Positions 5,566 through 10,744 of a DNA stretch of 10,744 nucleotides are shown one piece after another. Under the pieces are notes generated by a model that was not told the origin of the DNA, ran no database searches, and saw nothing but the letters and a program-made list of their open reading frames with translations. Position numbers and translations under genes: made by a program. The first letter of the stretch is position 1. Each line of letters begins with the position of its first letter. The stretch is from CAXTTV01 sp964247295 (lineage in GTDB: Bacteria > Chloroflexota > Ktedonobacteria > Ktedonobacterales > Ktedonobacteraceae), in contig CAXTTV010000171.1 of the NCBI GenBank assembly GCA_964247295.1, positions 1 through 10,744 of the forward strand, read 5' to 3'.

Positions 5566-7698
5566 TCAGGCGTTGGCAGCGACAATTGTGCCATCCGCGT
5601 TCACTTTAATGGCGACGGGAGCAAGCGGCGTCATCGCGGGCCCCTGGATAACTTTGGCATTGGCTCCAGGATCAAAGATCGAGCCATGGCCCGGACAGAC
5701 GATCATATGAGTGTCAGGATCGTAATTAACCTTGATACCGACGTGGGTGCAGGCGCGTTCATACGCGACAAAGCGGCCATCCGGTAGGTGGATCGCGATA
5801 CTGTCCTGACCATCGGCCTTGTTAGTAAAGTTCTGAGAAGAATTTACCGGGAAGGCATTATTTTGTACCTTCTGTTGATTCTGATTATTATTCTGGTTAT
5901 TTTGGTTTAATTGCTGTTGCTGTCCATTTTTCTGATCTGGAGTATTTTTCTGAGCGTTATTCCCATTGGCAGGCGTGTTCTGCTTCATAGTGCCCATCGG
6001 GGCAATCTTTTTTGTCCCGAAGACCAGGTGAGTGAATTTGGCATCGGCGAATCCCAGGCTACCAAGAACCGCCGCAGCGGCCACGCCGCTCCCGATCAGC
6101 GCGACGGCACGCCGACGACCGACCCTTTCCTTTGGCATAGTCGTCGGGTTTGAGGCACTTTCAAGAATGTGTTCGGCCTCTTTTTTAGCAGCCTTTTTGT
6201 CTTCAGCAGCCGCAAGCCTTGCCTCTTTTTTAGCAGCCCTTTCTTCTTCAGCAGCCTGTTTCGCCTTCGCTTTAGCAATCTTTTTAGCATCACCCTTTGA
6301 TGGGACCTGCTCTGAGTCCGCCATCTGGTCTAGCTCAAGCGGCTCAAACTTGATTGGCTCTCCCTTGATTGGCTTTCCTTCAGAGTCAGTTCTGGGTGTT
6401 GAAGATTTTACCGCGACCAGAGGTGTCTCCTGACGGACTTTGGGGATACCAGACCACCATGCAAAAGAGTCCAGATCATTATAGCTTTGCTGACCATTTG
6501 AGTTTCCCTTAGATCCTGGAGAGCTCATATATGAGGGTTGCGCAGGCGCGTTGCCTTCTCTCGATCCCTGTCCTCGACCGAATGGTATTGGCGAGGAGGG
6601 TAGTTGCATTCCACGAGTTGAGCCGGGCTGCTGGAGGAAGGTCATAGGAGCAGCAGGGATGCCCGTTGGTGGTGTGTTGGGAACGGCAGCCGTTGGGAGA
6701 TCGGGGACCGCCTGCCATTTAGACGAAGCATTTGTCAGGAACAGCTCGTCAGGCGAAGGAATTCTTTCTTGTATGAGCGATTGAGTAGCGGGCTGCCGTT
6801 GTTGTTGTTGAGACAGGGCCAGGGCCGAAGTGTAGGGCTCTAAGAGTTCCTGGGCCGACTGGTATCGCTGACGGGGATTTTTCTGGATTGCCTTTTGAAC
6901 GACGGTATTGATCCCTTCTGGCAGATCTGGTCGAAGTGATAATATAGAGGGGGGCATTTGCTGCACATGCATAAGCGCGACCTCGATCGGATTGGAACCT
7001 ACAAAGGGAGGGCGACCGCAGAGCAGTTCAAACAGCATAATTCCTAGAGCGTAAATGTCAACACGCTCATCTACATACTGCCCCTGAACAAATTCTGGTG
7101 CGATATATTCTGGTGAACCTAGATAGGTGCCGGCCACGCTCAACAGGTGCGCGTATGTGTAATCGCTATATTCAATGCCGCGCAATTGTAGTAGATTGAT
7201 TAGACCGAAGCCAGAGACCTGAACGCGCTGTTCCGGATGCAGCAGAATATTTGCCGGCTTCAGCGCCTGATGGAGAATCCCTTTATTGTGAGCATAATCC
7301 AAAGCCTCGGCCATCTGTTTCAGCACCCGGTAGACGTAGGTAGGTGAGCATATGCCTTTCGCCTTAAGCACATCGGCCAGGGAGCCGGAAGCCATATAAG
7401 GCGTAATCAGATAGGTGCATCCACCCACCTCGCCGTATTCATAGATCGGCAAAATATATTGATGCTCCAGACGGACCAGTGAAGCTGCCTCTTTTAGGAA
7501 GCGTGCCATGAAACGCTGACGTGCACGATCCGAGAGCTGTTCTGGCGGGATAAAGACCGTAATCGCGACAGGCCGTTGAAGCGGCGTATATTGACGACCA
7601 GCGTAAACGGCATTGAGGCGTCCCTGACCCAGTAGCTGCTCGACAACGCAGTTACCAACCCGTTGCCCTACAAATTGTTCAGCAGCCGGTATTTGCAT
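5566..7698 (-). CDS. pseudokinase - membrane anchor - Rieske [2Fe-2S] fusion protein
   Basis: A 710-residue protein. Residues 12-290 have the bacterial Ser/Thr (Hanks-type) kinase fold, with many landmarks kept: Glu70 of helix C, KPAN (147-150), GSPEYIAPE (194-202), and Asp214 in VDIYALG. All catalytic positions differ. VAIK is VAIT (Thr47), HRD is HQA (Ala145), DFG is GFG (Gly163), and the third glycine of the P-loop is Asn29. It should not phosphorylate by the normal mechanism. Residues 295-460 are a Pro/Ser/Gln-rich linker and 468-510 a Lys/Ala/Glu helix. Residues 526-550 (GRRRAVALIG...) are a Tat-like or membrane-anchor segment, followed by an Asn/Gln-rich stretch (578-615). The C-terminal Rieske domain (about 630-710) has CTH (Cys650, His652), 15 residues, then CPGH (Cys668, His671), a full cluster ligand set. 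The two extra cysteines of bc1-type Rieske proteins are absent. The ATG has GGAGAG close upstream. Predicted topology is kinase fold inside, Rieske outside. Confidence 0.88.
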   Translation of the reverse strand: MQIPAAEQFVGQRVGNCVVEQLLGQGRLNAVYAGRQYTPLQRPVAITVFIPPEQLSDRARQRFMARFLKEAASLVRLEHQYILPIYEYGEVGGCTYLITPYMASGSLADVLKAKGICSPTYVYRVLKQMAEALDYAHNKGILHQALKPANILLHPEQRVQVSGFGLINLLQLRGIEYSDYTYAHLLSVAGTYLGSPEYIAPEFVQGQYVDERVDIYALGIMLFELLCGRPPFVGSNPIEVALMHVQQMPPSILSLRPDLPEGINTVVQKAIQKNPRQRYQSAQELLEPYTSALALSQQQQRQPATQSLIQERIPSPDELFLTNASSKWQAVPDLPTAAVPNTPPTGIPAAPMTFLQQPGSTRGMQLPSSPIPFGRGQGSREGNAPAQPSYMSSPGSKGNSNGQQSYNDLDSFAWWSGIPKVRQETPLVAVKSSTPRTDSEGKPIKGEPIKFEPLELDQMADSEQVPSKGDAKKIAKAKAKQAAEEERAAKKEARLAAAEDKKAAKKEAEHILESASNPTTMPKERVGRRRAVALIGSGVAAAAVLGSLGFADAKFTHLVFGTKKIAPMGTMKQNTPANGNNAQKNTPDQKNGQQQQLNQNNQNNNQNQQKVQNNAFPVNSSQNFTNKADGQDSIAIHLPDGRFVAYERACTHVGIKVNYDPDTHMIVCPGHGSIFDPGANAKVIQGPAMTPLAPVAIKVNADGTIVAANA
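6176..6256 (-). repeat. 45-bp tandem duplication encoding a Lys/Ala/Glu helix
   Basis: The 18-base string GCCTCTTTTTTAGCAGCC occurs at 6176 and again at 6221. CTTCAGCAGCC follows in both units (6201 and 6246). The 45-bp period equals 15 codons, so AAKKEA appears at residues 488-493 and 503-508 of the pseudokinase-Rieske protein. A duplicated charged helix next to the membrane segment could set the spacing between kinase fold and membrane. Confidence 0.7.
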
Positions 7699-7918
7699 GT
7701 TTTCTCTCCATTTTTCCTTTTACAGTTATCAAAAGATCCGTGCCAGCAGGAGAAAGGAACAAAAGCGGCGTACGGGCGTCCTTCCCCTTCATGTGTTTTT
7801 TTTATCCACTTATTTTCAGGGATACCTGATCCTAATACTTCTTCTATTGACGTTACACGATTAAAAGTTCGATCTTATACAGGTATGCAAAAAGTCCTGA
7901 AGCGAACGCAGAGGGCTA

Positions 7919-8692
7919 TCAAAGGGCCTTGATTTCGATGTTGCGGAAAGCGATATGGCCATTGTGTGTTTGTAGGCCGATAAAGCGAGGAAGATCGGGT
8001 GTACCGGGCAGACCACGCTCAGGATGCTTTTTGTCTGATCCCACCTGAAACGTAAAATCGGTCACAGGGACTCCATTGAGAGTCACTGTATAGCGTTGTC
8101 CGAGCACCTTAATCTCAAACTGATTCCACTGACCCGTGGGACTGAGCGGCAGATTGTCGGCATGGGTTGGGGCCGCCAGATCATAGATCGCGCCCGTTGT
8201 ATGAATCGCTGGTTGCCCGGTATTATTAATCTGGATCTCAAAGCCGTAGGCCACCCCAATCTCCGCCGGATTATCATTTTGAAAAGGGCCGTGTTCGGGA
8301 TCTGGGAAGCGGACAAAGACACCTGAGTTATCATCTGTGCGCTCGCATTTCCACTCTAGAATCAGATCGAAATTGGGTGGGGTTGGCTCTGTATACCAGT
8401 CCAGGCCTAAAATAGTCCCGGCCTCAGTTACCATCGTCCCGTTGATCAACTTAAAAGTCCCCGTGTTGTGGAGCGGAGATTGATCCTTTACAGGGGCCAT
8501 ACGCCAGTGTTGTAAAGACGTGCCATCAAAAATCGCCTTAAAACCTGGATGAGGAAAAGGTGATACTTTACCAATGGTAACTGGTGACGCTGATGTAGAA
8601 ACGTTTTTCGTCTCTAGAGATCCACAGGAAGAGAATACCAGCGAGCTACAGAAAAGCGCCATGAATAGTATGGAGACCTGCTTTAGTTGCAT
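7919..8692 (-). CDS. DUF1080 (3-keto-disaccharide hydrolase domain) lipoprotein
   Basis: A 257-residue protein. It begins with a lipoprotein signal peptide, a hydrophobic stretch at 7-20 and the lipobox-like VFSSC with Cys23, followed by a Ser/Thr-rich tether. From about residue 50 it matches the DUF1080/PF06439 jelly-roll: FDGTSLQHW (55-63), an EWKCERTDDNSGVFVR strand pair, GFEIQINN, a GAIYDLAAPT turn, QWNQFEIKVLGQRYTVTLNG, and a terminal IGLQTHNGHIAFRNIEIK. Characterised members hydrolyse 3-keto-glycosides after oxidation by a dehydrogenase; many others act only as glycan-binding domains. No sugar oxidoreductase lies nearby, so the substrate is open. It acts on the outer face of the membrane. 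AAAGGA lies 6 bases upstream of the ATG on the minus strand. It is divergent from the carbonic anhydrase gene. The 7699-7918 gap downstream shows only a weak stem followed by TTTTT on the minus strand (about 7889-7911). Confidence 0.88.
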   Translation of the reverse strand: MQLKQVSILFMALFCSSLVFSSCGSLETKNVSTSASPVTIGKVSPFPHPGFKAIFDGTSLQHWRMAPVKDQSPLHNTGTFKLINGTMVTEAGTILGLDWYTEPTPPNFDLILEWKCERTDDNSGVFVRFPDPEHGPFQNDNPAEIGVAYGFEIQINNTGQPAIHTTGAIYDLAAPTHADNLPLSPTGQWNQFEIKVLGQRYTVTLNGVPVTDFTFQVGSDKKHPERGLPGTPDLPRFIGLQTHNGHIAFRNIEIKAL

Positions 8693-8712
8693 AGAAGATC
8701 CTTTGATCTGCT

Positions 8713-8725
8713 TACTAAAATAGTA
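8713..8725 (-). promoter_or_regulatory. 13-bp palindrome in the lipoprotein leader
   Basis: TACTA-AAA-TAGTA lies 21 bases upstream of the lipoprotein ATG (8692), next to its ribosome site. It could be a repressor site or a small hairpin that affects translation. A single short palindrome in AT-rich DNA can arise by chance. Confidence 0.3.
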
Positions 8726-8867
8726 GGCACCTCAGCAAAAACGTACATACGAAAAGCTTTATCTTTTTTGACGCCTTTTCTTGGGCTTTTTTACAAAAAG
8801 CCTCTTATAGAATTGCATTAAACAGGCAGAAACATTACTTTACTTAATTAATCAATTTAATCAACTA

Positions 8868-8886
8868 TTGACATTTGAGTAAATGT
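8868..8886 (+). promoter_or_regulatory. -35-like TTGACA overlapping a palindromic operator candidate
   Basis: A perfect TTGACA (8868-8873) overlaps the inverted repeat ACATTT-GAGT-AAATGT (8871-8886), about 90 bases upstream of the carbonic anhydrase. No good -10 lies 16-18 bases downstream. The best -10-like hexamer, TATACT (8909-8914), is too far to pair with it. So the promoter is uncertain, while the 16-bp palindrome is a fair operator candidate in the divergent region 8693-8976. Within the same region GGCTTTTT (8784-8791) and AAAAAGCC (8795-8802) form a short hairpin without a T-run. Confidence 0.4.
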
Positions 8887-8976
8887 GCAGGTAAGCTTAG
8901 ACCGATACTATACTGGGTTGTTAATAAAGAAGCTTGGAAGATTTTTCTATTTCTTCATTAAAGAGAGGTTGTTGAT

Positions 8977-9468
8977 ATGTCTGTTGTTTCTGAATTTTTA
9001 CAGGCTAATCAAGAGTATGCCGCGAAATTTGACAAAGGGGATCTACCATTGCCACCAGCCCGAAAAGTCGCGGTTCTTGCCTGCATGGATGCTCGCCTCG
9101 ATCCCGCTAAATTTTTAGGATTGAAAGAAGGTGACGCACATGTTATTCGCAACGCGGGTGGGCGCGCGGCGGATGCTTTGCGTTCTCTCGTGATCTCTGA
9201 GCAGCTTGTGGGTACGAATACAATTGTAATCATCCATCACACAGACTGTGGGATGTTAACATTTACAAACGAAGACATTCACGCAAAAGTTAAAAACGAT
9301 TTAGGAGCGGACGCTGACCACATCGCCTTTCTACCATTCAAGGACCTGGAACAGTCTGTCAGAGATGATACCGCCTTATTAAGAAACTCGCCGTTGATCC
9401 CGGATAGTATTACCATCGAAGGTTTTATTTATGATGTAAAAACGGGAAAGCTTCGGCCCGTCAAATAA
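8977..9468 (+). CDS. beta-class carbonic anhydrase (short form)
   Basis: A 163-residue cytoplasmic enzyme interconverting CO2 and bicarbonate. The zinc site is complete: Cys36, Asp38 and Arg40 in CMDARLD, and His88 and Cys91 in HHTDCGM. The conserved HVIRNAGG block is at 55-62 and SLVISEQLVGT at 70-80. Length and motif set match the short beta-carbonic anhydrases of the Methanobacterium Cab / mycobacterial Rv1284 type rather than the 200-plus-residue plant or E. coli forms. The ribosome site AGAGG (8964-8968) is 8 bases before the ATG. The gene is monocistronic, divergent from the lipoprotein gene and closed by a strong terminator. Some short family members act on CS2 or COS instead of CO2; nothing here indicates that. 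Confidence 0.93.
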   Translation: MSVVSEFLQANQEYAAKFDKGDLPLPPARKVAVLACMDARLDPAKFLGLKEGDAHVIRNAGGRAADALRSLVISEQLVGTNTIVIIHHTDCGMLTFTNEDIHAKVKNDLGADADHIAFLPFKDLEQSVRDDTALLRNSPLIPDSITIEGFIYDVKTGKLRPVK

Positions 9469-9480
9469 ACACGTTTTCTT

Positions 9481-9522
9481 AAAAAGCTTTTCTCTGGGAT
9501 ACATACAGGGAAAAGCTTTTTT
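9481..9522 (+). terminator. strong factor-independent terminator
   Basis: AAAAAGCTTTTCTCTG (9481-9496) pairs with CAGGGAAAAGCTTTTT (9506-9521). The stem is 16 bp with one G-T pair, the loop is 9 bases and a run of six T ends at 9522. It lies 12 bases after the carbonic anhydrase stop. Confidence 0.92.
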
Positions 9523-9546
9523 CATATGTACTGATCAAAATAAAAA

Positions 9547-9607
9547 ATACAGTGAAACAAAATCGTCTTATTTTAGATCATACCATCATACAGTGAAACA
9601 AAATCGT
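9547..9607. repeat. two identical 20-bp direct repeats, 41 bp apart
   Basis: ATACAGTGAAACAAAATCGT occurs at 9547-9566 and again at 9588-9607, separated by 21 unrelated bases. The period of 41 bp is close to four helical turns, so two protein molecules would bind the same face of the DNA. The second copy ends 31 bases before the start of the 62-residue gene, so an operator or activator site for that gene is the simplest reading. Confidence 0.75.
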
Positions 9608-9638
9608 TTAAAACCATAGTAGAAAGACTGGTAGGGTC

Positions 9639-9827
9639 ATGGAAACAACAGTAGACGGTACCTTTTTTCAAGAGGGAGACCGTGTGCGTGTCAAAGACAC
9701 CAAAGAGATGGGATTGATCAATGGAGAGTCTGGGGGTGTCGTCTACGTTCTTATGGACTCTACTAACACCATTAGAATTTTCGCGGCCTATCTCGACGCT
9801 GATTCTGCTATTGAGATTGTCAGGTAG
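9639..9827 (+). CDS. 62-residue SH3/KOW-like small protein
   Basis: A short acidic protein. EGDRVRVKDT (12-21), then a Gly-containing turn (GESGGVVYVL) and a final IEIV strand give the alternating strand/turn pattern of a small SH3-like or KOW-type barrel. Such domains often bind RNA, DNA or protein, but no family is identified with confidence. It has no signal, membrane segment or Cys. The start is weak: GGTAGGG ends only two bases before ATG 9639. No later in-frame start would keep the first strand. The coding case rests on the pattern, the tandem repeats upstream and the position after a terminator. A 6-bp hairpin, TCAGGT-AGATC-ACCTGA (9820-9836), spans its stop codon. It is monocistronic. 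Confidence 0.6.
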   Translation: METTVDGTFFQEGDRVRVKDTKEMGLINGESGGVVYVLMDSTNTIRIFAAYLDADSAIEIVR

Positions 9828-9985
9828 ATCACCTGATGTGGATGGAATAGCAATACTTGTGTAGGTAGATAATAGCGTTTAAAAGAAGTTTCTCATGTGT
9901 GTATTGTATTATAGAGATGTAGAAGAAAGACCTTTCGCAAAATAAGCGTATCTTATCAAAGGATATATTTAATTTGAGGAAAGGC

Positions 9986-10036
9986 CTCTGGAAAGATACA
10001 AAAGACCTGTTGTGGACGGACATGTATATTCCAGAG
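9986..10036 (+). other. imperfect leader hairpin before the desaturase
   Basis: CTCTGGAA (9986-9993) pairs with TTCCAGAG (10029-10036), and inside it ATACA (9996-10000) pairs with TGTAT (10023-10027). This leaves a small internal bulge and a 22-base loop. The hairpin ends 27 bases before the desaturase ATG, so it would sit in the mRNA leader. Desaturase genes are often cold-regulated, and a temperature- or protein-sensitive leader is possible, but no known motif is recognised. The rest of 9828-10063 shows no gene. Confidence 0.4.
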
Positions 10037-10063
10037 CGTTACGTGTGTAACAGAAAGATATGT

Positions 10064-10744
10064 ATGACGAACACGAACACAATTACCCTGACAGAAGAAA
10101 AAGGTACTTACGCTGAGCTCAAGCAGGAGCTGAAGCAGCAGGGACTTTTAGAAAAGCAGCCTCGCTACTATATTGGAAGAATTGCTTTGCTCTGTGTCTT
10201 ATTCGTGATAGGAATGGCCTTCCTACTGACTGTTCGCATCTGGTGGTTACAGCTTTTCAATGCTGTCTACCTGGCTTTCGTCTGGACGCAGATCGGGTTA
10301 CTCAGCCATGAAGCCGCCCACCGACAGATGTTTCACAAAGCCTGGCAGCATGATCTTGTAAGCTTGATTGGTGGTGACCTTCTGATCGGCATGAGTTATG
10401 GCTGGTGGCTGGATAAACACAATGCGCATCATAGCCACCCCAATCAATTGGATATTGATCCCGATCTTGAGATTCCCTTTCTTGACTTTAACGGAGTGGA
10501 TGATCTTAACAGTATGAGCCCGTTCAGACGCTTTTTGGTAAATCATCAGGCCTGGATTTTCCTGCCCGCCTTGATGTCTGTTAGTTTAACACTCCAATAT
10601 AATAGTTTTCTGTTTCTGATTCAGAAAAAGGCTAAATACCAGGCGCTGGAATGGGTTTTGATGATCGCTCACGTCGTCATTTCTCTTGGTTTGATGCTCT
10701 GGTTAATGAACTGGTGGCAGGCCCTCCTCTTCATTGTGCTTAAT
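10064..10744 (+). CDS. membrane fatty-acid desaturase, cut by the window edge
   Basis: The first 227 codons of a membrane-bound di-iron desaturase (PF00487), open to the window end. Histidine boxes seen are HEAAH (82-86) and HNAHH (119-123); the third box lies beyond the edge. Hydrophobic segments lie at about 38-56, 60-80, 163-179 and 196-226. The stretch SYGWWLDKHNAHHSHPNQ is close to mycobacterial DesA3-like and other acyl-lipid/acyl-CoA desaturases. The enzyme introduces a cis double bond into an acyl chain using O2 and electrons from a ferredoxin or oxidoreductase. The start ATG 10064 is preceded by GAAAG (10053-10057). An overlapping ATG at 10060 in another frame stops after 18 codons. 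The N-terminal 35 residues are hydrophilic. Family membership is firm; regiospecificity is not determined. Confidence 0.9.
   Translation, partial: MTNTNTITLTEEKGTYAELKQELKQQGLLEKQPRYYIGRIALLCVLFVIGMAFLLTVRIWWLQLFNAVYLAFVWTQIGLLSHEAAHRQMFHKAWQHDLVSLIGGDLLIGMSYGWWLDKHNAHHSHPNQLDIDPDLEIPFLDFNGVDDLNSMSPFRRFLVNHQAWIFLPALMSVSLTLQYNSFLFLIQKKAKYQALEWVLMIAHVVISLGLMLWLMNWWQALLFIVLN

Noticed and set aside
5566..7698. Annotation as an active serine/threonine kinase
   Set aside because: The ATP-anchoring Lys, the catalytic Asp and the metal-binding Asp are all replaced, and the last P-loop glycine is lost.
7663..7932. 89-codon plus-strand open frame between the pseudokinase and lipoprotein genes
   Set aside because: It begins inside the pseudokinase gene on the other strand, lacks a ribosome site and shows no domain pattern.
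9547..9607. Possible CRISPR array
   Set aside because: Only two repeats of 20 bp with a 21-bp spacer, no further units and no cas genes; a regulatory site fits better.
10060..10117. ATG at 10060 as the desaturase start
   Set aside because: That frame stops after 18 codons; the ATG at 10064 opens the frame that carries the histidine boxes.

Overview
The window looks like a piece of a bacterial chromosome of intermediate GC content. The best guess from gene content is a Ktedonobacteria-like member of the Chloroflexota. The reasons are a kinase-fold membrane protein carrying a long Pro/Gln/Asn-rich linker and an extracytoplasmic Rieske domain, small orphan zinc-ribbon proteins, and many short monocistronic units with their own hairpins. 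The placement is inference; there is no rRNA or other phylogenetic marker here.

Layout. Positions 1-2340 (+) hold two damaged metabolic genes. The first is an alpha/beta hydrolase whose expected catalytic His reads as Tyr. The second is an acyl-activating enzyme (AMP-dependent acyl-CoA synthetase) broken by an internal deletion plus frameshift. A strong bidirectional terminator separates them from a convergent 144-residue protein of unknown function (2401-2835, -). Positions 2836-3402 are non-coding and hold two copies of a structured repeat. An AI-2E family membrane transporter follows (3403-4572, +). A second convergent terminator lies between it and a minus-strand group: a small beta-rich protein with a DWCSS motif (4803-5147), a 69-residue zinc ribbon (5248-5457), and a 710-residue pseudokinase / coiled region / membrane anchor / Rieske fusion (5566-7698). 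A DUF1080 lipoprotein (7919-8692, -) is divergent from a short beta-carbonic anhydrase (8977-9468, +), which ends in a textbook terminator. Two identical 20-bp direct repeats then precede a 62-residue SH3/KOW-like protein (9639-9827, +). A hairpin leader precedes a membrane fatty-acid desaturase that runs off the right edge (10064-10744, +).

How the genes relate. There is no single pathway. The hydrolase and ligase look like the decaying remains of a lipid or carboxylic-acid unit. The other genes appear to be independently transcribed housekeeping, envelope or stress functions: CO2/bicarbonate interconversion, lipid desaturation, a sugar-derivative lipoprotein and an exporter-like permease. 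The most unusual object is the pseudokinase-Rieske fusion. All three catalytic positions of the kinase (VAIK Lys, HRD Asp, DFG Asp) are substituted, while the fold motifs and the complete [2Fe-2S] ligand set of the Rieske domain remain. This suggests a non-catalytic cytoplasmic sensor or scaffold joined through the membrane to an iron-sulfur redox head.
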